A stretch of 64,000 nt of DNA, from assembly GCA_014804005.1 (NCBI GenBank), contig JAAVAP010000014.1, positions 105,954-169,953 on the forward strand. The letters run 5' to 3'. The first letter of the stretch is position 1; each line of letters begins with the position of its first letter. Source of the DNA: Treponema sp. Lineage in GTDB: Bacteria > Spirochaetota > Spirochaetia > Treponematales > Treponemataceae. The translations under genes and the position numbers were made by a program. The notes under the pieces were generated by a model. That model did no database searches. It saw nothing but the letters and a program-made list of their open reading frames with translations, and was not told the DNA's origin. Shown piece after piece: positions 29,880 through 38,399 of the stretch.

Positions 29880-30609
29880 ATGGCTTTCCGCAAAAATCGA
29901 AGAAATTCAAAAAGAAATTTTTCGCACAGAAAAAAAGCCTTCGCTTCTTTTGCATGCGTGTTGTGCGCCGTGCTCTTCCTACGTCCTCGAATATTTGCAC
30001 CGATTTTTTGAAATCACGATTTTCTATTATAATCCCAACATTCATCCGCAAACTGAATTCGCGCGGAGGCTGAACGAGCTGAAAAATTTTTTGCCAAAAT
30101 TTTCTGCGGATGCAGACGGCGAAAATTTTAATTTGGTGGAAGCCGAATATTTTCCAAAAGAATTTTTCGATGCCGTGCAAGCCGAACGCGACAATTTGCA
30201 AAACGAGCGCGAACGCGGCGAACGTTGTTTTCGCTGCTACAAATTGCGAATGGAACGCGCGTTCGATTTTGCGCAAAAGAATGAATTCGATTTTTTCACG
30301 ACGACGCTTTCGATAAGCCCGCACAAGGACGCGCAAAAAATAAATGAGATTGGCGCGGAACTCGAAAAAAATAATTTGGAAAAAATCGCGCAAAGCAAAA
30401 CGCAGGCGGAAAATTTTTCGGAAAATCAAAACGAAAATTTTCGCGAAAAAAATTCCCAAAATGTCGCCACGAATTTTCACACAAAATATTTGTACGCGGA
30501 TTTTAAAAAGCAAAACGGATTCAAGCGCAGTTTGGAACTTTCAAAAAAATACGGATTGTACCGCCAAGATTATTGCGGCTGTATTTACTCAAAAGAAAAT
30601 TTGCGCTAA
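29863..30609 (+). CDS. queH: Epoxyqueuosine reductase QueH (DUF208 family) with an internal insertion
   Basis: LLHACCAPCSSYVLEYL; FYYNPNIHPQTEFARRL; GERCFRCYKLRMERAF; FTTTLSISPHKDAQKIN; YGLYRQDYCGCIYS. Confidence 0.93.
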   Translation: MQNYAQWLSAKIEEIQKEIFRTEKKPSLLLHACCAPCSSYVLEYLHRFFEITIFYYNPNIHPQTEFARRLNELKNFLPKFSADADGENFNLVEAEYFPKEFFDAVQAERDNLQNERERGERCFRCYKLRMERAFDFAQKNEFDFFTTTLSISPHKDAQKINEIGAELEKNNLEKIAQSKTQAENFSENQNENFREKNSQNVATNFHTKYLYADFKKQNGFKRSLELSKKYGLYRQDYCGCIYSKENLR

Positions 30610-30618
30610 AATAAAATC

Positions 30619-31956
30619 ATGCGGGAAATCATTGAAAAAGCGAACCAAATTCGCGATGTCATAAATTACATCAAAGTTTTCAAAAACGCGCTTGCCGTAA
30701 TTCACATCGACGACGAAATTATAAGCTCGCCGCTTTTGCCAAGCCACATTCACGACATCAGCCTGATTCACGAAGCGGGAATAAAAGTAATCATCGTGCC
30801 CGGCGCGCGCGGCCAAATCAACAACGCGCTCGAAGAACAAAAAATTTCGTGGCAAATAAAAAATGGCTTTCGCATAACAAATGAGCGCGCGATGCCCGCG
30901 ATAAAAACCGCGGCGTTCGACGTTGCCAACAACATTATGAACATTCTCGCCGGCGAACATCTCACGGCGGTGATTGGAAATTGGGTAAAGGCGCGCGGAA
31001 AAGGAATCATCGACGGAACGGATTTTGGCAGCGCGGGCGAAATCGACAAAATCAAAATCGACGCGATCAAGCAAACTTTGGAAAACGGCTTCGTTCCGAT
31101 TTTTCCTTGCATCGGCTGGAACGATTTGGGAAAGCCATACAACATTTCTTCGACGGAACTCGCGGCGCAAATTGCGATTCATCTCAAGGTCGAAAAACTT
31201 TTTTTCATTTTTCCTGACGCGCAAATTTCAAGAAAAGAATTTTCTTTGCCGAATGAAATCTCTTTGTCGCAAGAAGGAAATGTTCCTGCGATGAACGTGG
31301 AAATTTTATCGAAGATTTTGAAATTGAATTCGGATTTAAATTCCGAAAAAAATTCGCGCAAAGAAAAATTGCTTGCGATTTTCAAACTTGCGAAAAACGC
31401 CTGCGAAAACGGCGTTTCGCGAATTCACATTTTGGACGGAAACACCGAAGGAATTTTGCCATGCGAAATTTTTTCCGCAATCGGAAGCGGCACGATGATT
31501 TTCAATAACGGCTACGGCGATTTGCGCCCGATGCGCGACGACGACATTCCATCCGTGCTTTCGCTGATGAGCCCGTTCGTAAAAAGCGGAATTCTTTTGC
31601 CGCGAAATTTCCAAGAACTAAAATCTCAATTACACAATTATATTGTATACAATGTAGATGGCGGAATCCACGCATGCGCCGCGCTCAAAAAATATGACGG
31701 CGACCAAATGGAAATTTATTCCGTCGCGGTGGACGAAGCATACGGCAATATGGGCGTTGGCCCGAAGATGATAAATTTTTTGTTGGAAAAAGCAAAATCC
31801 TGCGGTGCAAAATCCGTGTTCATTTTGACAACGCAGACTGCGGATTGGTTTGAAAAATTGGGATTTGTCGCTGACAAAATCGATTCGATTCCGCAAAAAA
31901 GAAAAAAGATTTGGTCGGAAAAGCGTGGCTCGAAAGTTTTTAGAATTTTGTTTTGA
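30619..31956 (+). CDS. argA: Amino-acid N-acetyltransferase (N-acetylglutamate synthase), amino acid kinase + GNAT
   Basis: IHDISLIHEAGIKVIIVPGARGQINNAL; C-terminal GNAT 'VAVDEAYGNMGVGPKMINFLLEKAKSCGAKSVFILTTQTADWFEKLGF'. Confidence 0.9.
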   Translation: MREIIEKANQIRDVINYIKVFKNALAVIHIDDEIISSPLLPSHIHDISLIHEAGIKVIIVPGARGQINNALEEQKISWQIKNGFRITNERAMPAIKTAAFDVANNIMNILAGEHLTAVIGNWVKARGKGIIDGTDFGSAGEIDKIKIDAIKQTLENGFVPIFPCIGWNDLGKPYNISSTELAAQIAIHLKVEKLFFIFPDAQISRKEFSLPNEISLSQEGNVPAMNVEILSKILKLNSDLNSEKNSRKEKLLAIFKLAKNACENGVSRIHILDGNTEGILPCEIFSAIGSGTMIFNNGYGDLRPMRDDDIPSVLSLMSPFVKSGILLPRNFQELKSQLHNYIVYNVDGGIHACAALKKYDGDQMEIYSVAVDEAYGNMGVGPKMINFLLEKAKSCGAKSVFILTTQTADWFEKLGFVADKIDSIPQKRKKIWSEKRGSKVFRILF

Positions 31957-32008
31957 TCAAAGGAATGAAAAAATTCAGCACGAATCAGCAAACCCTTTTT
32001 TCAAATTT

Positions 32009-32428
32009 CTAAAAAAGTTTCAAATTCAATTTTGGAACTTCGCCACATTGTCCGCCATGATTTTGTTCATGATGCGAATGATGCTCGCCGTGATGATTGC
32101 AATTTGCGCTGGAATTTTTTTGCAATTTTCCTTCCGCCAAAAGTCGAGCCGCTTCGTCTGCCGCGCCAGAATTTCCAGCATAAATTTCGATTTCCGCAGA
32201 ATTCAGCGCAGACACTGCGCCGCCGCCGATTCCTCCGCAAACGAGCGCACTCACTCCGTGCGCCTTCAAAAAATCCGCGAGTGCTTCGTGCCCCGCGCCG
32301 CCAACGTCAACGATTTCCGAAGCGGAAATTTTTCCGTCCGCAATTTCATAAAATTTAAAAAATTTCGTATGTCCAAAATGTTGAAAAATTTGCCCGTCTT
32401 CTTTTGAAAAACAAACCGCGATTTTCAT
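32009..32428 (-). CDS. NifX/dinitrogenase iron-molybdenum cofactor-type protein with His-rich tail
   Basis: MKIAVCFSKEDGQIFQHFGHTKFFKFYEI...VSALVCGGIGGGAVSAL; C-terminal NCNHHGEHHSHHEQNHGGQCGE; SD AGGAAA. Confidence 0.83.
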   Translation of the reverse strand: MKIAVCFSKEDGQIFQHFGHTKFFKFYEIADGKISASEIVDVGGAGHEALADFLKAHGVSALVCGGIGGGAVSALNSAEIEIYAGNSGAADEAARLLAEGKLQKNSSANCNHHGEHHSHHEQNHGGQCGEVPKLNLKLF

Positions 32429-32546
32429 TTTATTTTCCTCTAAAGCGTTCGCCAAAATTTTCGCGACATTTCCGCCGCCTTTATTTTTTTATTTTCATTA
32501 TAACAAATTTTCTGCGCAAAAGCAATTTCAAGATTTTGCAAAAAAA

Positions 32547-32864
32547 TTATCGCAATTTGTGTTTTTTCATTTCGGCGATAAGCGCGAGAACGGATTTTTT
32601 GTCGGATTCGCAAAGCTTCTGAAAATCGGAAACAAGTTTTTGAAGCGGCGAAGTGCGCATCGCGTTTTTTCCCAGCACCAAATATTCGACGCTCACGCCC
32701 AAAACTTGCGCAATCTTCACGGCATTTTCCGCGCTGGGAATCGCCTTGTGCCCATTTATGTAATTGCGAATCGTGTTGACACTGATTCCAGTTTTGTCGG
32801 CAATTTCCTTTGGCTTGATGTCCTGAAAAAGCATTTCTTCGCGCAGATTTTCCTTGAAATCCAT
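32547..32864 (-). CDS. XRE-family HTH transcriptional regulator
   Basis: DIKPKEIADKTGISVNTIRNYINGHKAIPSAENAVKIAQVLGVSVEYLVLG. Confidence 0.88.
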   Translation of the reverse strand: MDFKENLREEMLFQDIKPKEIADKTGISVNTIRNYINGHKAIPSAENAVKIAQVLGVSVEYLVLGKNAMRTSPLQKLVSDFQKLCESDKKSVLALIAEMKKHKLR

Positions 32865-32878
32865 AATATAAAGTTTAA

Positions 32879-32958
32879 TCTAATAAGATTAGAATTTTCT
32901 TGACTTTTATCTTTTATAATTATATACTTTTCAAAAGTGATTAAATATAATCACTTTT
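32879..32958. promoter_or_regulatory. Two palindromes in the divergent XRE/lipoprotein intergenic region (candidate operators)
   Basis: TCTAATaagATTAGA (32879-32893) and AAAAGTGATTAaataTAATCACTTTT (32933-32958). Confidence 0.5.
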
Positions 32959-32975
32959 ATTTTGGAGGGAAACAA

Positions 32976-33362
32976 ATGAAAAAATTATTTTTTATTGAAA
33001 TTTTTCTCGTGGCAATATTTTTGATTGGATGTCAAAATGGCTCGGAAGAAGAAACGTACACTGTTTGGACGGACATTTCAACAGCGGACGATTTTCAACA
33101 AACTTTTGGAACAACGTTATACGACGAAAAATATGTCACTGTAGAAATTTTAAATTCGCAATTTTCACAAATAATGCAAACTGCAGGAAATGAGGCTGCC
33201 GAATTCAAACACAATTGGACAGAAGAAGAATTGAAAAAATATTTTGTTGGAAGAGGCTTTGATTCTGGAACCGCAAGCAAAACTGTGGCATGGCTTGTAA
33301 CTGTGAATCACGGATTAGTAGCTTCGAGAAGCGGAAATATTGTTTATTACATTTTGAAATAA
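32976..33362 (+). CDS. Small hypothetical lipoprotein
   Basis: MKKLFFIEIFLVAIFLIGC|QNGSEE lipobox; SD GGAGGG upstream. Confidence 0.65.
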   Translation: MKKLFFIEIFLVAIFLIGCQNGSEEETYTVWTDISTADDFQQTFGTTLYDEKYVTVEILNSQFSQIMQTAGNEAAEFKHNWTEEELKKYFVGRGFDSGTASKTVAWLVTVNHGLVASRSGNIVYYILK

Positions 33363-33455
33363 ATTACAATTTTCGGAATACAAAATTTTCCGCAAAATTT
33401 TTTTATTCTCGAAATTTTGCTTGACATTAAAAATTTTTTCCGCGAAAATTGCTTT

Positions 33456-34328
33456 ATGAATGAAATTGAATTTTACAAAAAAGCCAGTTGTTTCACTGAA
33501 CTTGGGCTTTACAAAAATTTTGCGCAATCCTTGCCGGATGATATTCGCGAACTTTGCCTTTTGCAGCGTCATCAAATAATTCATCCGGTTGCGATAATGA
33601 AATGCGGCGGACAAAAGCAAACTTTTCACGGCGACATGACGCAGATTCCGTGCGACAGTTTGCTTTTTGAAAATGAGCGTTTTCCCACGGCATTGAGCAT
33701 TTTGGCGGAATTGCTTCGCCGAGAAAATGAATATTCTTGCGAGCGAAAAATCCAAAACAAAATGCATCTCACTTGCCGCGAGCAGGCGATTCTTTTGACC
33801 GCGATTTTGAAGGCGAAAGGAATTCCTGCGCGGGCACGAAGCGGATTCGCGCCGTATATTTCCAATGACGGCATTTTTCACGACCATTGGATTTGCGAAA
33901 AATTTTGCGATAAAGAAAATCGATGGATTTTGACCGACGCGGATTGTTGCGTCGAAAATTTGGATTTCGATTTTGCCGACATTCCTTGCGATAAATTTCT
34001 TTTTGGCGCGCAATCATATTTGAAAATTCGCAGCAAAGAAATTTGCGATAACGCTTTGGAGTATGCGTCCGTTCCGCCAACGCACGGAATGCGTGCCGCG
34101 CTGCAATCGCTTTTTTACGATTTGCATTCGCTGATGAACGACGAAATTTTCTTTTGGCATTCTCCGCGATACATCGTCGAAAAGAATTTCGATTTATCGC
34201 AAGCGGAATTCGAAGAATTGGATTCTATCGCAAATTTGATGCTTGAGCCAAGCAAAAATTTTGAAAAAATTTGCGATATTTGGGAAAACACGCCGAAATT
34301 CCGAATCGTTTCCGGCGGATTCAATTAA
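33456..34328 (+). CDS. Transglutaminase-like domain protein
   Basis: HLTCREQAILLTAILKAKGIPARARSGFAPY...DHWICEKFCDKENRWILTDAD (Cys-His-Asp arrangement). Confidence 0.75.
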   Translation: MNEIEFYKKASCFTELGLYKNFAQSLPDDIRELCLLQRHQIIHPVAIMKCGGQKQTFHGDMTQIPCDSLLFENERFPTALSILAELLRRENEYSCERKIQNKMHLTCREQAILLTAILKAKGIPARARSGFAPYISNDGIFHDHWICEKFCDKENRWILTDADCCVENLDFDFADIPCDKFLFGAQSYLKIRSKEICDNALEYASVPPTHGMRAALQSLFYDLHSLMNDEIFFWHSPRYIVEKNFDLSQAEFEELDSIANLMLEPSKNFEKICDIWENTPKFRIVSGGFN

Positions 34329-34488
34329 ATTGAAATTTGAGAAAACTTGCGATAAAATTTTTTGATTTTTTATCGCAAGTGAATTTTTTGAAATTTGAAA
34401 TTATCGCAAATTTCGAATCCGCGCGAAAACAACGCACGGATTTTTAATTTTAAATTATCTGCGAAAATTGCATTTCGCTTAATTCAAA

Positions 34489-35610
34489 TTAAAACGAATA
34501 AATCCACGAAATCGGGAATTTCACAAAAATGTCTCCATCGCAAAATTCAAAATCGGCGGCGAGCGAAAATTCGTGATTTCCGAACGCGCATCCAAGCGAA
34601 GGCTCGATTCCAAAAACCGGCTTTGCTTTTGTTTCGCCAAAATCCAAAAAGCATTGTCCACCCAAGCCTACCGCGAAATTTTCGGCAAAAGAATAAGCCG
34701 CCTTCGCACCAATGTACATATCGTATGCGAAATCTTCGTCGTCAATGTCCGTGTCGGCGACAATTTCCGCGGCGATTGCAAAATCATTCAAAACCCATTC
34801 AAGCGAGGCGTTAAAAATATTTTTTCCGGCAATCGCAATGTTTTCGGAATAATCCAATTCTTCCAACACGCCCACGCCTTCATAATGGCCGTAGCCCGCG
34901 CGGATTATCAAGTCGTCGGATTTGAACGGACGGAACGCCGCGAAAACGCCAAAATAAATTTCGTCGCTGTCAATGATGTCGCCAACTTTTGCGCCAACAG
35001 AAAAAAGCTCGCCAAAATCATATTCCGCTCCAAGCCCGAAATCAAAAGGCTTTTGCTCTTTTTTGTTTCCGTCTTCATCTTTTTCGTCTTCATCGCCATT
35101 CAAAAAATTGGCAAGCCCGTCATCAAGATTGTCCATCGGAATTGTCGCGGCAATGCGAAGCCCTTCAAGCGGTTCGACCATCAGCGAAAATCCCGAAGAG
35201 CCAAGCCCGCCCGCAGGCGCATTGTCGTCCCAAAGCGGCAAGTACGAGCCGTTCATCCACAAATCATCATGGAACGCCAGCGTAATAATTTTGAACGGGC
35301 GAAAGTGAAGCCAATAATCCAAATCCGTCCAGGCGAAATTCAAATGATTCGTTTCGGAAGTTTCATTGCCTTTTCCCGTGCCAAGAGTGAATTCAACTTC
35401 GAGATAAGCGTCAACTTTTTCCGAAGAAAATTCCACCGAAGCGTTTTCCACAATGCCCGCGAAATTCGTTTCGTCGTCCCAAATTTTGTCGATTGTCACG
35501 ATGTCCGAAGAAAGCTCGTTCGCAAAACCTAATTCGAATTCCTGCGCCCAAGAAACGGACGCGCCAAGCATTGCAATCGCGGCAAGCGATTTCAAAATTT
35601 TTTTGTTCAT
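34489..35610 (-). CDS. Outer-membrane beta-barrel-like protein
   Basis: MNKKILKSLAAIAMLGASVSWA signal; alternating beta pattern; terminal ...CDGDIFVKFPISWIYSF; SD AAGGAG. Confidence 0.65.
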   Translation of the reverse strand: MNKKILKSLAAIAMLGASVSWAQEFELGFANELSSDIVTIDKIWDDETNFAGIVENASVEFSSEKVDAYLEVEFTLGTGKGNETSETNHLNFAWTDLDYWLHFRPFKIITLAFHDDLWMNGSYLPLWDDNAPAGGLGSSGFSLMVEPLEGLRIAATIPMDNLDDGLANFLNGDEDEKDEDGNKKEQKPFDFGLGAEYDFGELFSVGAKVGDIIDSDEIYFGVFAAFRPFKSDDLIIRAGYGHYEGVGVLEELDYSENIAIAGKNIFNASLEWVLNDFAIAAEIVADTDIDDEDFAYDMYIGAKAAYSFAENFAVGLGGQCFLDFGETKAKPVFGIEPSLGCAFGNHEFSLAADFEFCDGDIFVKFPISWIYSF

Positions 35611-35882
35611 AAAAACTCCTTATTTGAAAATTTATTAGCCTAAACTAATTGTCGATAGCATACACTAATTACTTATTTTTGGCAAGTGCATTTTTGAAAA
35701 ATTTGTAAAAAAAATCCGCTTGATTTTTAAAAGGGAGGGGCAAAATTTTGCTTGAAAAAAAACGCAAAAAATAATAAAATGAAATCATCTTGAATTTTGA
35801 TGCGAACCAAAGGCTTGCCCAAACCCGGTAAAAAGCTAAAAGGCTTGTGTAAAAATTTAAAAAACAAATTTTGGAGAATTTT

Positions 35883-37457
35883 ATGAAAATTGTAGATGGC
35901 GAAAATCTTTCGATTGAAGATGTTTTTGACGTGGCTTGCAAAGGCGAAAAAATCGAGCTTCCTTCCGAAAAAAAATTTTGGCAGACGTTGGAAAATTCGC
36001 GAAAATTTTTGATGGATTACATTGAAAGTGGCGTTCCGACTTATGGCGTTACCACGGATTTTGGAGATTCGTGCGCCAACCAAATCGCACCGCAAAAAGC
36101 CGGCGAACTTCAACGCACAATCGTCGCGTACCATGGAATTGGCCTTGGAAAAAATTTTTCACGCGAAATCGGCCGCGCGGTTTTGCTTTGCAGATTAAAT
36201 GGAAATGTCAAAGGCGGATTCAGCGCGATTCGCGGCGAGCTTGCAAAAATGATGATGACGCTTTTGAACCGCGACATAATTCCCGTGATTCCGCAACTTG
36301 GCTCGGTGGGCGCAAGCGGCGATCTTACGCCTTTGAGTTATGTTGCCGCCGTAATCATGGGGCAACGAAAAGTTTTCTACAAAGGAAAAATCGTTCCCAC
36401 GAAAACCGCGTTCAAAGCGGAAAGTATCGAGCCTTTGCCAATTGAGGCGAAAGAAGGCCTTGCAATTATGAACGGAACAAGCGTGATGACGGCGGTCGCC
36501 GCGCTCGCTTGGAAAAAGGCGGAACGGCTTGCGAACATTTCCGATTTTCTTACGGCCGTAACTTCGGAAATCACTCGCGGAAAAGACACGCCTTTTGTGG
36601 CGAAAGTGAGCAAAATCAAAAACCACAAAGGTCAAATGCAAAGCGCGGCGTACATTTTTAACATAATAAAAAATTCGAAGCGCGTTTTTAAATACGAAGA
36701 TTTTTTGGAAACTCAAATCGAAAAAATCGGCGGAAAAACTTTCGTAAAACAGCAAAATAAAATTCAAGACAGATATTCGATTCGATGCGCGCCGCAAATT
36801 TCGGGCGTTTTCCGCGACACTTTGGCAATCGCGAAAAATTGGATTACGGAAGAAATAAATTCCGCAAATGACAATCCGCTCGTGGACATCGAGGAAAATA
36901 GAATCTACAACACGGGAAATTTTTACGGCGGACACATTTGCGCCGCCTGCGATTATTTGCGAACCGCGCTCGCAAACATCGCCGATCTTTCGGACAAGCA
37001 AGCCGAAATCATAATCGATGGAAAATTCAACGGACTCACGGACAACTTGATTCCGTTCACAAAAGAAACCGACCCGAAAGCAGGACTGCGGCTTGGATTC
37101 AAAGCCGCGCAAATCACCATCAGCGCGATTCGCGGCGAAGTGCAAAGTTTTTGCTATCCAATAAGCGTAACTTCCACACCCACCGAAGCCCTGAACCAAG
37201 ACAAAGTTTCCATGGGCACAATCAGCGCGCGAAAATTCGACGAACAAATTGAATTGGTTTTTCTGCAATTCGCCACGCACATTTTGGCCGCGATGCAAGC
37301 CGTGGATTTGGCGGGCAAACAGGATTTCAGCCCGTTCACGCAGTCCATCCATGACGAAGTGCGAAAAATGAGTAAATTCGTAAAGGACGATCGTCCGCTG
37401 GACAAAGATGCGAGCGTGGTTGCCGAGTGGCTCAAAACAACGGAAATTTTCGGATAA
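35883..37457 (+). CDS. hutH: Histidine ammonia-lyase family (MIO-dependent)
   Basis: GVTTDFGDS; QLGSVGASGDLTPLSYVAAVIMG (ASG MIO motif); SANDNPLVD; SD TTGGAG. Confidence 0.9.
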   Translation: MKIVDGENLSIEDVFDVACKGEKIELPSEKKFWQTLENSRKFLMDYIESGVPTYGVTTDFGDSCANQIAPQKAGELQRTIVAYHGIGLGKNFSREIGRAVLLCRLNGNVKGGFSAIRGELAKMMMTLLNRDIIPVIPQLGSVGASGDLTPLSYVAAVIMGQRKVFYKGKIVPTKTAFKAESIEPLPIEAKEGLAIMNGTSVMTAVAALAWKKAERLANISDFLTAVTSEITRGKDTPFVAKVSKIKNHKGQMQSAAYIFNIIKNSKRVFKYEDFLETQIEKIGGKTFVKQQNKIQDRYSIRCAPQISGVFRDTLAIAKNWITEEINSANDNPLVDIEENRIYNTGNFYGGHICAACDYLRTALANIADLSDKQAEIIIDGKFNGLTDNLIPFTKETDPKAGLRLGFKAAQITISAIRGEVQSFCYPISVTSTPTEALNQDKVSMGTISARKFDEQIELVFLQFATHILAAMQAVDLAGKQDFSPFTQSIHDEVRKMSKFVKDDRPLDKDASVVAEWLKTTEIFG

Positions 37458-37480
37458 ATTTTTCAAAACCAACGAAGAAA

Positions 37481-37519
37481 AATAAAACCCCGAATTCCAA
37501 GCGGATTCGGGGTTTTATT
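37481..37519 (+). terminator. Intrinsic terminator after hutH
   Basis: aataAAACCCCGAATtccaagcggATTCGGGGTTTTatttttg. Confidence 0.88.
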
Positions 37520-37883
37520 TTTGTGTGACAAAAGCAAAACTAAAGAGGAAAAACAATTTCAAAGAATAATTTTTGTCGTCCAAATTTACCACCGTTTGTT
37601 AGTTAATTATAAAACTAACGATAGTTAAAAACTTGAATTCAGTTTTTGCGAACGAAAAATATTGTACAAACTAAAATCATTCTTACAAAATTTTATTTTT
37701 TGAAAAAATCAGTGAACAAATTTTTAATCCGAATTTCGTACCATGAATTTCCATGAACATACACGAACCCTCAAAACAAAAATAAAAAAGTCGCCGCCGA
37801 TAAAAAAAAATTGAAGTTTGCGGTAAAATTTTGGTATTTTCAAAAATTTAAACGAACTAACATTTGGTTGGAATGAAAATCAA

Positions 37884-37899
37884 AGTTTCACGTGAAACA
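37884..37899. promoter_or_regulatory. parS: parS-like site 1
   Basis: aGTTTCACGTGAAACa; 15/16 match to TGTTTCACGTGAAACA. Confidence 0.85.
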
Positions 37900-37954
37900 T
37901 CATGTCAAGTTTTACAAGAATCACACAAGCAATCTCAATCTTGCCGAATAAAAA

Positions 37955-37983
37955 TGTGGAAAACTTGTTTAAAATGTGGAAAA
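37955..37983. promoter_or_regulatory. Two DnaA-box-like TGTGGAAAA sequences 20 bp apart
   Basis: aaaaTGTGGAAAActtgtttaaaaTGTGGAAAActc (37955-37963, 37975-37983). Confidence 0.55.
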
Positions 37984-38116
37984 CTCTATTTCCTGATTAA
38001 ATGTTTTTACCCTCATATTTCAATAATTTTAAAAATTTTAATTTTTAAAAACGCTACGCTGTTTTCTAGAATTTTACTGCATTGAAATCTTGCAAATAAC
38101 AATCGATGTTGCGCTT

Positions 38117-38132
38117 TGTTTCACGTGAAACA
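38117..38132. promoter_or_regulatory. parS: parS site 2
   Basis: TGTTTCACGTGAAACA, perfect 16-bp palindrome. Confidence 0.92.
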
Positions 38133-38133
38133 A

Positions 38134-38164
38134 TTTTCCACAAGCGTGGAATTTTTGTGGAAAA
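38134..38164. promoter_or_regulatory. Two inverted DnaA-box-like sequences next to parS site 2
   Basis: TTTTCCACA (38134-38142) and TGTGGAAAA (38156-38164). Confidence 0.55.
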
Positions 38165-38399
38165 CTATTTCTTTTTTGTGCGGGCCTTTTGTTCGGATTT
38201 TCATTGTTTCTTTAAAAACAAAAACCGGGGTAAAAACCCCGGCCGCCTGATGTTTTTTCTGTAAAAACAGATTCCCCTCGACTTTTAGTATATTATAAAT
38301 TCTATTTTTTGTCAGCAAAAATCCGACAGAAAAATAAAAATTTATATAAAATTTTAATTCTTTATATTATAAGGAATTAATTAACAATTTCTTATAATA

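Noticed and set aside
36195-37472. 425-aa minus-strand ORF opposite hutH
   Set aside because: hutH is unambiguous by MIO motif; the antisense ORF reflects codon-bias mirroring.
37864-38085. 73-aa ORF starting with TTG in the parS region
   Set aside because: No SD, no family resemblance, overlaps the palindromic parS and DnaA-box-like elements; most likely non-coding.
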